In this document: positions 25,331-37,488 of the stretch, piece by piece
How the letters are laid out: each line of letters opens with the position of its first letter
Position numbering within the stretch: position 1 is the stretch's first letter
Origin: Euglena gracilis
Taxonomy: Eukaryota > Euglenida > Euglenophyceae > Euglenales
NCBI GenBank assembly: GCA_039621445.1
Contig: CP154956.1
Span: forward strand, 10,787,443 to 10,851,442
Length of the DNA stretch: 64,000 bases
Direction of reading: 5' to 3'
Notes under the pieces: generated by a model
Seen by the model: the letters and a program-made list of their open reading frames with translations, nothing else
The model's database searches: none
What the model was told of the DNA's origin: nothing
Position numbers and translations under genes: made by a program

Positions 25331-25529
25331 CCTGCTGCTATTTTGTTGGAGAGTCCGATTTGCTCTTTTGTTTACAGAGTGCTTGCAAAGCAGGAGTGTG
25401 TACACAGCACAGCTGATGCAGGCTATGCGGTTCCACCCCCAAGCCTCGGACGAAGCATGGTCAGATCAATTTTGTCTTCGTCAGATTGCAACTGATTACG
25501 CCTTGAGTTGGAAAGCCCCTGGTCTCGGC

Positions 25530-25960
25530 AATGACCCTATTGTGTCCTGGTGCAGAAACCAGCCTTGTGACGGATGGCTCGGTAAACGGCAGCATTTCTG
25601 GTTTTGCAGCAGTTCCGTTGTCAGGGCAGGGACGCTTGCTACCGTGTTTGTGCGATGTGTGTGCCCCCTGTTCTTGGGCTGCCAAGTGGCTTGCTAAGGG
25701 CCTGGCTGTACACATGCTGTACACTGCCAAGGAATCTTATTGGCAGTCCGCCCTCATTCTATCAGACAATCTGTCCTGCTCTCTAAATGGATGTCTGCCG
25801 AAAAGGCCACACTCCAAGCCCATTTCGCAGGTAATGAGTTATGTGGCTGAAATTTTCACCAAATTGGGTTGTTGGAGGGGTTTATACCAGCACATGATAC
25901 GCACGCACCTGGCCATGCATCATCAGCCCGATCTCATGCAGATTTTTTGGCAAAACACAG
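25530..25960 (+). pseudogene. RNase H domain of the LINE
   Basis: LVTDGSVNGSISGF gives the first catalytic Asp, ALILSDNLSC the third acidic motif, and after a frameshift IPAHDTHAPGH...HADFLAK gives the WVPAH...AD-type C-terminal motif. Characteristic of RNase H fused after RT. Confidence 0.75.
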
Positions 25961-26171
25961 CCTCTCAGCAACATTTATTTCCCTGACTTCCACATTTGTG
26001 TGGGCTACGATGGGTGCCTGTGCCGGCTTTGTCCCAAAGTCCATATTTGACCGTGTGTATCGGGAGCATCTGCCATGCTTTGTTGGTTTCATGGATGTTT
26101 TTTCCCTTCCTTTGAGTCGCACCTGGGAAAATCTGCTTCAAGATAATGTGCTGCACTGGAGCGTAATTGGT

Positions 26172-26555
26172 AACCCCCCCCAAATAACGGGTCGGGGTGC
26201 CCCGTTATTGGCACCATCTTTTTGACCTTCCCCCCTGCCCCGTTATTCGGGCACTACCTGCCATCATCAAACGTTGGATCCCGCCCCGATTTTCATTATT
26301 AATAGACCCCCCTGGGGGGATTACTGGTAAATCCCTGCCATACACACAGATGTGCGTGCATGTTTGTATACATACGTACATGTATGTACTCGCAGCAGGC
26401 AAGAATTGTGGAATATTTTCGTCCTCACGAACCCCTTGGACCAAAAAAAATGAGGGTGCCCCGTTATTTTGGAACCATCTTTTTCGGCCTTCCCCCCGCC
26501 CCGTTTTTCGGGCACTGCCCACTCAAAGGGCACTGCCCCGTTATTTGGGGGGGTT
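26172..26555. mobile_element. TIR element AACCCCCCCAAATAACGGG in the LINE tail
   Basis: Inverted ends of about 20 bp (AACCCCCCCCAAATAACGGG and inverse). Internal GTGCCCCGTTATT...CCATCTTTTT cassettes occur twice. A diverged relative is at 46856-47090. No clear duplication seen. Confidence 0.65.
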
Positions 26556-27180
26556 GTGTGCTTTCGGATACCATCTGTGGCATTTTCACCTCAATTTGAC
26601 TCAGCTCTTTGTCTTTTCTTTCACATGACATCCATTTTGGTGATTGACCATCTGCGATGGGAGCGCATGAATTTATTCCTTGCTTGCTGCATCAGTTTCT
26701 GAGAAACCATAGAGCAGCATGAGGTAGGACAGGAGGCTACCCTTCAAAACCCCCTACACAGCCCGGATCATTCTTGATGGCCAGCTGCTTTTCTTCGACA
26801 GATACCAAGTTGAAAAGAGAACCCTGTCTCTGACACACTCGGGTCTTCTCGTTGCTGGGGAGGAGGTGGAGCCATCCACAAGCCGCCCGGCGAGGCTCCC
26901 TCGGAAGTAAATCCATCCAAACGGTAGTTACCACTTTCTCTGCCACCAGTGTATCGCCGCCACAAGGCAAGGTTCATAAAAAATTGCGGGATGAATGGGG
27001 GAATGCCCTGGTCCTTTAGCGCGGGACTGCTGGCGCGTGTGCCATGCCTTTGGCACACTGCTAGCAAGGGGCTCTCGCCCCCTTCGGCCTGTGACGTGGG
27101 TCGAAGGGCGGCCTTCGATCCCGGGTGGACGTGCGGGTGTTCTTGCCACCCCCTGGAGGCCACCGTCGAAACGTAAACGT

Positions 27181-27750
<570 letters not shown>

Positions 27751-27762
27751 GACAGTTTCAGA

Positions 27763-29012
27763 CAGGGCGGTCCTTAAGCAAAAAAAAAAATCCTGTCCCC
27801 ATACACCAACCAAAAAATAAGGAAAAGGGGATTTTGGCCGGGGAAATTTTTTTAAAATTTTTTTTTGAAAAATGAACCCAAAATACATGGTTTTTTGATG
27901 GAAAATCACATTTTTTCCCAAAAAAATCTCAAAAATTTTAGGGTTGAAAATTGTTAGTTTTTAGGAGGGGGGGTCAAAAAATGCAGGTCAAAAAATGGGA
28001 CCAAATTTTGGAACATCCAAATTTTACTGACATTTTTTCTTGGAAATTTTTTGGATTTTCAGCGGCATTTTTTTGCTTCCAAAATCTCTCAAAATCAAAA
28101 TTTTGAGAAATGTTAAAATTTTAGAAGGTGTGAAAAAAATGGGGTTTGGGTGGGGGGGTTGGGCAACATTTTGGGCAGGATTTTCACCAATTTCGGAAAA
28201 ACGGGGGATTTGGGCTGAAAAAAAATGAAAAAAATTTGAAAATGAACCCAAAATACCGGGGGGTAAAAAATTGGGGCTAGGTAAAATTAGAACCGACAAA
28301 ATTGGAAGCCGAAAAAATTGGTGATTTTTTGATGGAAAACCACATTTTTTTTCACGAAAAAATCTCAAAGATTTCAGGGGTAAATTTGGTAGTTTTAGGA
28401 GGGGGGTGGAAAATAACGAAGGTCAAAAAAAGTGGACCAAATTTTGGCAGAGTCAAATTTTATTGACATTTTCTCTGTCAAATTTTTTTGGATTTTCAAT
28501 GGCATTTTTTTTTGCTTCAAAAACCTCTTAAAATCAAAAGTTTGAGAAAATGTTGATTTTTTGGAAGGTGTGAAAAATGGGGTTTTGAGGGAGTTTTCCT
28601 TGCAAAATGGCCATTTTTTGAGGAAAAGTTCTAAAGTCATTTTTTTTTGGTCATCAAAAGGTGACGTTTTTTAGTTTTTCCAGACTTTTTTTGTTGTGTT
28701 TTTTTTTTTTAAAATATGCTTTTTTTTAAAAAAAAACATGTTTTTTTAAACTATGGTCGAGCCTCAAAATTTCCCCATTTTGGGCCATTTTAGGCCATTT
28801 TAGGCCATTTAAGGCCATTTTAGGCCATTTTAGGCCATTTTAGCTATGGGGGCCTGCATATGGGTCCCAAAATGGGTCAAAAAAAAACACCCGGCGCCGA
28901 AGGTGCCGGAAAAGTTTTTTCGGGTCCAAAACTGCCCTGGGGGGGGGGGCGGTCCTTAAGGGGCGGTCCTTAACTAAAAAAAAAAAAATCCCGTCCCTTA
29001 TGGACCACCCTG
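27763..29012. mobile_element. 1.25 kb TIR element, CAGGGCGGTCC ends, TSD GTTTCAGA
   Basis: Exact 8-bp repeats at 27755-27762 and 29013-29020. Interior is A/T-rich with two diverged copies of a block (AAATTTT...TTGGATTTTCAGCGGC) at 28010-28140 and 28430-28560, and TTTTAGGCCA repeats at 28780-28850. Same family as 60900-61223. Confidence 0.9.
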
Positions 29013-29765
29013 GTTTCAGACCTCATATACCCACACCTCATACGCGTGGCAACTTCCAGGGGAGGTGAGAACCTTTGGAGGTTATCAACCGCTAACAGGA
29101 CCACGGTCAATTACCCCCCTCCCATGTCCAACAACCGGTAACCTCTGTCCTCCGACCTGGTGGGGTGGTCGTTGGACTCAGGGGTCGTCGTCGGGGGGAT
29201 TAGAGGGGAAATGGCATCGATGAATATTGCATGTGTATTGCTAAGCAATGCCCCCTCATGAACCCTTCCGGACTAATGACACTCAGATCGACAACAAGAC
29301 AGCCAGGTCCCAAAACCTGATCTGCAATAACCGTCGCTCTGCACCGAGGGGCATTGGAGTGCAGAGGGAGGGGGCACGCTGCAGTGTTGCCAGACGCACT
29401 TTTATCAAAATCTTCAAGTGGTTGACATTACCAAAAACTTCGCCCAGCAATGCAAAAAAGCTTTGATGCAGATGCAGAGAAAAAAATTCTGATTTCCCAA
29501 TTACAAGCCCCTTCTCCAAGCAATGCTTTTTCGCGGGACAGAACAGCACCGCTTCCGTTTTTCCAGTGACGGCAGTTTTCTATAAAGGCAATTTCTTTTC
29601 TAATGCGGGACCATTCTAATCGTCTCTTTGATGCCCAACTCACCGCGTGGGATCAAACTCCGGGACTGCTTCCCTGGCTGCAATCAAACCGTTTTTTGTT
29701 GATCCATCGTGTGCCCTCAAACAAACACAATTACACCCTGGTGAACAATTCACCCCCCTCCCGAG

Positions 29766-29880
29766 CAGGGGTTTTCTGAAGGACCCCTGGGTGGGGGGTC
29801 CGCAGTCCGGCTGGAAAAAACAGTGTTGGCTGGCTGGATCCCCCGGGGGCAGGGTCCCCTCCGGCTTAAGAAAACTCCTG
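29766..29880. mobile_element. 115-bp TIR element, CAGGRGTTTTCT ends, TSD CTCCCGAG
   Basis: Exact 8-bp repeats at 29758-29765 and 29881-29888. Ends resemble those of the 61398-61854 element (CAGGGGATTTCTTAAG), so it may be an internally deleted relative. Confidence 0.88.
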
Positions 29881-30189
29881 CTCCCGAGTTGAGTCACTTC
29901 GCAGGGAGCAGTTTCACCAGAGACATGTTTTCTGAACAAGGCGCATGAGGGTGGAAGAGCGTCGGCCCTCGCAGAGCGCGAGGGAGACACAGGGCGTGCG
30001 TGGGGGCTCCGTTCCGCCTCCCGCATGGAGGTAGGGGGGGGTGGCGCGAGGGGAGGTGGCGACAGAGCCAAAGGACCGAAAGGGTGGTGCGGTGGTGGCC
30101 TGGAACCGGTGGAGCCGTGGTCTGGTGGACCCCCGCCCAGTCAAGCCCCGACAAAGCTCGCGGCCGGACCCCTCCTGTAAACCCTCCAC

Positions 30190-30906
30190 CAGGGGGGGGG
30201 GAAATTATGCGGTCTGGCAGGCGGGGAAAAAATGCGGAAATTATGCGGAAAAATGCAGAAAAATGCGGAAATTATGCGGAAATTATGCGGAAAAAAAATG
30301 CGGAAAATATGCGGAAAAATGCGGAAAATGCGGAAAACATGCCGAAATTCTGTGGAGTCCCAGGTCACATGGAGAGGATAGATATATTTCTACCTCACAA
30401 TATGCAGGGTCCCGATGCTATTTGATTCCCATCGCTGATGCCCAAGCTTGCCAGAAGTCACCAAAATGCAATGGAAAAACAAAGCACAAATTATGGATAA
30501 AACAGAGAGATGAAAAGACGAGCACTTGTGCTCCAACATATTGGGGAAACAATGAACCTTGTAGTCGACCTGAAACGTAAAAAATTCACAAAAAATGCGG
30601 AAATTATGCGGAAAAATGTGGAAATCATGCGAAAAAATGCAGTAATTATGCGGAAAAATGCGGAAAATGCGGGATAATGCGGAAATTATGCGGAAAAATG
30701 CGGAAAAATGCGGAAAAATGCGGAAAAATGCGGAAAAAATGCGGTCAAATGCGAAAATGCGGAAAAATGCGGAAAATTTACAAAAAAAATGCGGAAAATA
30801 TGCGGAAAAATGCGGAAAAATGCGGAATAATGCGGAATAATGCGGAAATGCGGAAAAATGCGGAATAATGCGGAATAATGCGGACCGCATAATTTCCCCC
30901 CCCCTG
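30190..30906. mobile_element. TIR element, 7-bp TSD CCTCCAC, ATGCGGAAA arrays
   Basis: Ends CAGGGGGGGGGAAATTATGCGG in inverted orientation, over 20 bp. Direct repeats at 30183-30189 and 30907-30913. Arrays of AAATTATGCGG and AAAATGCGG fill 30230-30350 and 30590-30895; a non-repeat core (30350-30580) lies between. Confidence 0.88.
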
Positions 30907-30999
30907 CCTCCACTCAAAATCAGCAATTCGGTTTCCTTTGATTGGAGGTTATCTTTGGGCAAAGGTACATTTTCCACAGCCAAAAGAAACTTCAAAAAA

Positions 31000-33609
31000 G
31001 TGTTCTCTGACCGGGGGATTATGGCGTGACACAGGGTATGTTGGGCATACTGTGAGGTGGGGGAGGGGGACAAGGATGTTGGGCTACCCCCCTGGGAAAC
31101 TGTCTCCAGACAAATCAGAGGGTGTAGAGGGTAGAGGACATTTTTCTGCGGGTCTGCATCAGAGGACAAACGTTGACATTTTCGACCCCTGGTGACAAAA
31201 AAAAACGGAAAAGGATTTTTTCCCCAAAGTTTGTGACCAGAAGCTGAAAAAAATGCTCGGAACTTTTTTAACCCTGGAAATTGCCTTTTTTAAATGCGAA
31301 AACTTTCAGAAATTTCTTAGGAGACAGGTCAGTAGGTGCAAGGTGGGAGAAAAGCCTATGAGGACAGGTCAGCGGGTCCGGGGGGGGGGGGTGGAGGACA
31401 GTTTCTGGGGGGGGGTCTCTATTGATGCCAGAGAGGGCCAGCTCCAACCCACGAGGCAGAATAGTTGATCGCCACCAAACTGCGGTCGCGTTTGCCCTTT
31501 TCTTTTCGCTTTGAGGAGGCTGTCCGGGGGGAGGTCGATGAAGCCTGAAAGTTCTGAACAGGGCGTCGCTTGGTGAACCTGCTGGAACATTTGGGCTGGC
31601 TGGAAGGCTGCTGGCTGACCAGATGCCAGGTACCCCCGGGTTGCACTGAGGCTTCTTGTCTGTTTATGGCCGGCGCTAACTTGGCTTCTTGCCCAGTTTG
31701 CTGCGTGGCGAGTGGCCGGCTGCTGGCTGACTCCCCCCCCCATGGAGGTCCCCCGGCTGGAACTGGGTACCAAAAAAAATCAAAAAAAAATAGAAACTCC
31801 AAAAATGCCCCAAAAAAACTGTGACTTGTAGGAAAAAAGTCAATTTTTGACCAAAATTTGCCCTGGCCAGCCCAAATCCGACCCATTTTGCTCATTTTGG
31901 CCCATTTTTGTACCTCCGAAAGCCAAAAAATCCGTCACCATCCAGCCGTCCTTTGGGCGGCTGAAAAATGATCAGAACTCGTCGACGAGGGGGGGGGGAG
32001 GTCTTCCTGAAATAATAATCTGCGGTCTCAGGCCCCCTGGAATTTCGAACCGAACGCAGTTTTCAGCTCTGTCACAAAGGGAGAGAATGTGGAGTATGTG
32101 GAGAATGAAGAGTATATCCATGCAGAGACAAACAAAGTGTGGTGGTGCTGGTGAACAGGCAGAATGTGCGCAAGCCCATTGGGGGGAGGAGTCTCGGGTG
32201 CCCTGGGTGCAGTCCAGGTAGGCAGTTGTCCCATTCTTCTGCCCTCCCCAAGGGGTCCCCTTTGTTTGGGGAGGGGGTAGTCGAACCCCCCCACACAAGA
32301 GGGACCGGTATTCCCATGTTCCGTCGTAATGACGTATTACGTATTTTCCCAAGTTCCGTCAAAAAGAAGCAGGCTTGTCCTCGATTCAACGCCTTCTGGG
32401 GCACCTGCGTCAAGTGCCCAGAGAAGTTTTGGATCAGTATCCAGGCAAGTTTAGCCATGTGCTCTGGGGGGGAGTATGAGGCGCATTCAAGTGCCGCCCC
32501 CCCCCCAGGAGTCGGCCTCGCCTCAAATCCAGCCTGACTGCCGCGCAGGTTTGGAGGCGGTGCGCTGCGGGCCGCGGGGTCACGTTTACTGCAGCCAGGG
32601 AGCCGGACGGTGCAGTCGACCCCTGCTGGGGGATGCAGCGGTGTGGCTGAGGGGTGGGGATAGCCAAGGTGTTAAGTGGGGGGGGGGGTCTCAGACCACC
32701 TCCCCTGGGGGGGTCGACCCCCCGGGGGGAAAAGGTAGCAGGAATTATTTGAGAGGCTTCAAAAAAAAATGCCCCAATATTACATTTTCAGCGATTTTTT
32801 TCAAAAAAAATTCAATTCACAGAAACAATGGCCAAAAAACGTAAGTTTTCCGGCGCGAAGCACCGGGCAAGAATTAATTTGGTTCCAGAAGGGTACCGGA
32901 CCCCCCCAGCTCGGAAGGGGGAGTTGGACCCTATACAAAACAACTGCTCACTTAATACCCTGGGCAAAGCTGGCAGGGGCGGGGGAGAGATTTGAAGACA
33001 GGTCAGGTGGGAGAGTCCAGGCCCCTGTGTTCACTGCGGTGGTCTCATTGGGGGCTTTCATGTCCTCTTTTAGGGAGGAAACCGGCGGACTTACGAAATG
33101 CAACAAACACAAAAAAAACCCCAAGAGCTTCAAATACTAAGAAGAGCCTGAACAAGGCCGGACGTTGCATTGTGACCATTCACTGCAAAGATCTGGAGGG
33201 TCGCCGGACGGAGAAGGGACCTCCTTGCTGCGGGTGTGACAGCAAGGAATGAAGGTTGCCACCCGAGTGCGATGCGGGGCGTTCTGGGCGTTCCGCCAAC
33301 TGCATGGGCCTCCGGGGTTGTTGAAAGAAAGACCGGCAGATACTCAGGCTCTTGTCGGGGGCATGAGGAGTGGGCCCCCACTCCGGGAGTGGTGTGGACT
33401 GTGAGGGGCAGGCTGACTTTGACCAACCCCCGAGGGGGAGGGGGGTCGCAGGCTGATTAGGGGTGATTTGGCACCCACAGGCATCCACATCCAACCCCCC
33501 TCGGGGGGGGGGGGGGCACAGAGCCAAAGCTTTTTGGCCTGGGCACTCAGTCCAGCACTCCGCACCGAAGGTCCATTCTAGGACAGATTTTTGATGGTCA
33601 AGAAAGCTT

Positions 33610-33683
<74 letters not shown>

Positions 33684-34740
33684 ACACACACACACACACA
33701 CGCACGCACGCACACACACCACACCACGCGCACACGCGCGCACACACACACGCACACCACGCACACACGCACACACGCACACGCACACACACACACAACA
33801 CAAACCCACATAGGAGGGTCCCCCGAGGGTGAGGGTAATGCCTGCCTGCTAAGGCACCCACCCCTTGGGGTAGGGTCTGCACCTTAAAATTCAGCCTGGT
33901 GGTGGTGGAGTGGGGGGAGGGGGGGAGGCTCAGGCAGCGGCCATACTTGCGAGGCAGGGCTCCAGCAGCTTATACACCTGGATGTAGTTGAGCCATGGGG
34001 AGGCTGCACTGGGTAGGGGGGTCAGGGCTGTACAGGAAGGCACGGGGCTTCAAGGACTCCCGTTCAGCCCTGTCCTTTTTATTTTGTTTTTGTTTCGTGT
34101 TTGGAAGGGGGCTTGAGAAGGAAGGCAACAATGACCTCCCATCTTCTGCAAAGTGCCAAAAAAAATGAAACCCGTGTCTCACCCAGAAGTTGGTCCCCCG
34201 GGTCTAAAAACCTTTGTCCCCTCTGTGGGGGGCAGGGTACCTCCCCCCCCCCCCCGGGACCTGACTGGCCGGCCAGTACCGGGGACCCTGACAACTTCCT
34301 ATCATGACAGGTTGGCCGGTACCAAGGATCCTGAGAGTTTCCAGGAGGGCATTTCAAGAGAAAGTCAATCAAAAAATGACCCTGACAGGTTGGCCAGCAC
34401 CCGGACCCTGACAACTTCCAGTCCTGACAGGTTGGCCAGCACCAGGGACCCTGACAGTTTCCCGGATGGGACGCTGACAGGTTCTCGGGCATGACAGTTT
34501 CCCGGGGGGGGGGGGGTTGCCCAGGACACGCAGTGCTGTTGACACGGGTTTTGGGTTGACGAGACATTTTCGCAACACCTGCATTAAAGACTCCCCAGTG
34601 ACCACAACTTCCACAAGTTCCAGGCAACAGTGCAAGCAATGGCCAAGAGCAGTTCCGGTCTGCAAAACGACGACTGGCCACCACCGAAAATTCGTGGTTT
34701 TTATTTTGTTTTGAGGTCACATGGCAGACCACATTTCATT
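31000..34740. other. No convincing gene
   Basis: Possible minus-strand exon fragments at 32520-32600 and 32990-33100 lack firm borders. Contains a block at 31645-31710 shared with 2715-2785, and TGACAGGTT repeats at 34255-34515. Confidence 0.4.
33611..33797. repeat. (CA)n microsatellite
   Basis: CA repeat, opposite in strand sense to the 18.9 and 27.2 kb tracts, with CGCA interruptions in the right half. Confidence 0.95.
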
Positions 34741-34828
34741 ACATTTCATTACAGACCCCCACTAATTCCTGGAGGCCCTGTATTATTATTATTAGGGCAG
34801 TTTCGTACCACGGATTTTTGGTGATGTA

Positions 34829-35262
34829 AACCACCCCCAAAAATAAGACCCCCCCCATAAAATGGATCCCCCAAAAAATAAGACCCCCCCTGGCCGGTCC
34901 GAGCAAAAATCCATGAAATGGACCCTCCCCATAAGTAAGACCCCCCCTGCCGGCGCGAAGCGCCGTATTTTTTCGAAGCGCCGTATTTTTTGAAAAGTGG
35001 GACATTTTTGGGGGGTAAATCTGCCGTTTTGGGACAGTTTTCACACAATTCAGCATATTTCCCCCTTATTTGTCTGGCGTGAAGCGCCGAATTTTCGAAA
35101 ATTGGTATTTTGAGGGGCATTTTTGGACATTTTTGGGGGGTGGAATTTTTTTTCAGCAAAAATCCATAAAATGGACCCCCCCATGAATAAGACCCCCCCC
35201 CTCGGGCTTTCCAGGAACCGACCCATGAAATGGACCCCCGGTCTTATTTTGGGGGGGGGGTT
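34829..35262. mobile_element. TIR element AACCMCCCCCAAAAATAAGAC
   Basis: Inverted ends over 20 bases containing AATAAGACCCCCC cassettes, with two GGCGCGAAGCGCCG hairpins. Related to 45399-45769, 49510-49900 and a partial copy at 56158-56245. Confidence 0.65.
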
Positions 35263-35411
35263 ACTGAAGGAATGTCCACAGGCTGAGAAATCCAAGAGTG
35301 TACGCTTTGTGTGTTGGAAATTGCCGATGACGATGCCACTTCCGGGCCTGTCCTGTCTTCATCAAAAAAAATAACCACAGTGACGTTGCGACCGAGCACG
35401 AACGCACAGCC

Positions 35412-35508
35412 CATCCATGGGCGACCAGGTCCACCAGGGGGGGATTGCGCAGCGGCACCTTCGCCACCATCCCCAGGATGTCGGGGACGGGGTGGGGCGC
35501 GGGTCTGA
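35412..35508 (-). CDS. Candidate exon, VPDILGMVAKVPLRNPPLVD
   Basis: Bordered on the minus strand by TCCTCAG and by GTGCGT. The pattern of short helices resembles RAP/FASTK-type or OPR helical-repeat proteins, common among organelle RNA factors; a single exon is too little to assign. Confidence 0.4.
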
Positions 35509-36671
35509 GGACGAAAGCGCCAAGAAACCAGGTTGGCTATGGCCCAGAGGACCCGTGGGTCGGCACCCACCCACCAACACCAACCCACCTGCCCTCGGGG
35601 GGGGGGGGGCTAGATTGGGGAGACCTTTTGAATCCGTTTTGGGGTCCAATTTTTTCTGCCGCAAATTTCGGCATCAATTTTGACCGAGAATAAGTGTATG
35701 GGGACATTTAGAAGTTAAGCGGCCACCCGCGACCATTGAGTGGGGGGGCAACCTCCCTCGGAGGAGGAGGAGGAGGAGGAGGAGGAGGAGGAGGAGGAGG
35801 AGGAGGAGGAGGAGGAGGAGGCCTTGTGCTCTGGGGTTCCTGCCCAAAGCAAACACCCCCCCCATTATGGGTCGGTTTCGGCCCGCTGCCTGCCGACCAA
35901 GCCAACTTGACCTTGAAAACGGCCATTTTCGCCCCCCAGCGCCTTCGGCACCACGAGGCACCACGTGCTACAGCATGAACCACCCCAAAACCCAACCTCC
36001 CCCCCGTGGGGGGTCGAAAGTGCCCTACCCCCCCTGTCTGCCCATAGCATTCCCCCGGGGGGTGCGACTTTCCTTTAAAAGAAGCCCGGTGGGGGAACAT
36101 GTGAATCAAATCCTCCTCACACGTTTTCATTTTTCATCAGCAGCGACAAAAGACTCTAGGCAGGGAAGCTGAGAGGCCGTCGCTGTCCTCCAGAGGGGAA
36201 GACGACTGGCAACTTTTCGCGGTGACGAATATGTGTGGAAGCATTTATTTGTTTTGTTTTGGTTTCTTTCCCCTCTAAACATGGGTTACTTCAATAAAAT
36301 TCAAGTCATTTCTTCCTTAAAAAAACTCATTCAACAAAAATGGCTTAAAAAATAAAATGATTTGCATTTCTTACTTTTTGGGGTGAATTGTGAATAAAGA
36401 AGGTCTGTGGTGCCAACGCCAATTTAAGGGGCGGTCGGATGCGGGTTTCGGGGTGAGTAATCTGTGCAAATGTGCAATATCGGGCCAGAAACGGGTGGGA
36501 AACAGACTGCATAACCCCACAAAAGCTTTTTTTGCAGGATGCAATATCGGCATGTCAATGACCCTTTCCTAAGTAATGTGTCACGTGGCATCTATTTAAA
36601 AAAAGCAACCGTCTCGCAACCACTGCGATCACTGACACAAGACAACGGAACCCACACATCCATCATTTGCG

Positions 36672-36800
36672 TGTTGGTGTGAACGCAGGCAGAACGACGC
36701 CCCGACGGTGACGGGAAGGCCAGCCATTTTGAGGCTCATGGCACAGTCGCTGGGGGTGATGTACCCATCGGCCGCCGGCACCGGCACAGGTTTGGCACAG
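36672..36800 (-). CDS. Candidate exon, ADGYITPSDCAMSLKMAGLP
   Basis: High third-position GC through about 35 codons. The DGYITPSD string is reminiscent of the second half of an EF-hand loop, but positions 1 and 3 of such a loop are not acidic here, so I do not assign it. A 133-bp TIR element sits immediately upstream (36818-36950). Confidence 0.35.
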
Positions 36801-36817
36801 CTCAGGAGTAACCTCAC

Positions 36818-36950
36818 CGGGCTTCTGTTTAGAACCCTGGGGGGGAGGGGGTCCCCCACCCACCTAGCCCAGCCCGGCGCCCCCCCCCCCAGCAGGTCCG
36901 GCACCGACCCAACTGGTATCCCTGGGGGGGGGGGTCTTCCAAGAATCCTG
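36818..36950. mobile_element. 133-bp TIR element, TSD AACCTCAC
   Basis: Exact 8-bp repeats at 36810-36817 and 36951-36958; ends CGGGCTTCT and AGAATCCTG are diverged inverses. On the minus strand the duplicated octamer reads GTGAGGTT, i.e. it looks like a splice donor. Confidence 0.75.
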
Positions 36951-37324
36951 AACCTCACCCAAACTTTATTTATGACCTGAGGGGCTTTTTAGCACCCCAG
37001 GGGGGAGGGTTGGGGATGGGGTATGAGTTGCCTGCCCGTGGCAGGCGCACCGCCCCCAAAAGGGGACAGTTTTGGGTCCCAGACAAACACGCCCAGAGAA
37101 CACGCCCAAAACACTACCCAGAGAACGCTGTTGTGGGGACCATATTGGCTCCGACAGCCTCGGTGGATTCAAACGAGCCACCTGACCAACTGCCTTGAAA
37201 AGGGGTCCCTGTTGGCTTCACCGGATGAAACAACTTTGGCGGGGGACAAATTGGCTCCAACAGTTTGGGGGGCAGGGGGTTGAGTAACGGGGGGGGGGGG
37301 GGGGCAGGGGGGGGTGCTGGGCTC

Positions 37325-37440
37325 CGGGTCGTCGTCGTCATCCGCCAGCCGGAATCGCATCTCCAGCTCCGAGAGCCGGAAGCACGGCTGGCCATCCCGC
37401 CCATAGACGACCACAGGAAGCCCCCACCTTGCCACCCAGC
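37325..37440 (-). CDS. Candidate exon, VVVYGRDGQPCFRLSELEMR with an Asp run
   Basis: Open minus-strand segment ending in five aspartates, GC-rich third positions. It lies just outside the left end of the 2.2 kb TIR element at 37489-39702. Boundaries approximate; family not recognised. Confidence 0.35.
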
Positions 37441-37488
37441 CACCGGTTCCAGATGAATGCAGAAAAACGCTCACACCCACATGTGTGC

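Larger units (their letters stand above)
20290..26730 (+). mobile_element. Decayed LINE-type retrotransposon (EN, RT, RNase H)
   Basis: Protein similarity hops between frames along the plus strand, so it is a pseudogene copy. 20.3-22.3 kb: Pro/Ser-rich ORF1-like frames, not recognisable. 22.43-23.21 kb: APE-type endonuclease. About 24.87 kb: a weak ADSDVLVIG string where the RT catalytic motif should be. 24.96-25.30 kb: RT thumb-like helices. 25.53-25.96 kb: RNase H. No long terminal repeats. Interrupted by a poly(A)-poly(G) run at 22838-22898 and by a TIR element at 26172-26555. Ends approximate. Confidence 0.72.

Noticed and set aside
30390-31169. 259-codon minus frame with repeated FRIFPHFSA
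   Set aside because: It is the ATGCGGAAA array of the TIR element read in frame.
33409-33897. TIR element with CAGGCTGA ends
   Set aside because: Ends are similar, but flanking octamers (GTGAGGGG, GTGGTGGT) agree poorly, so I do not call it.
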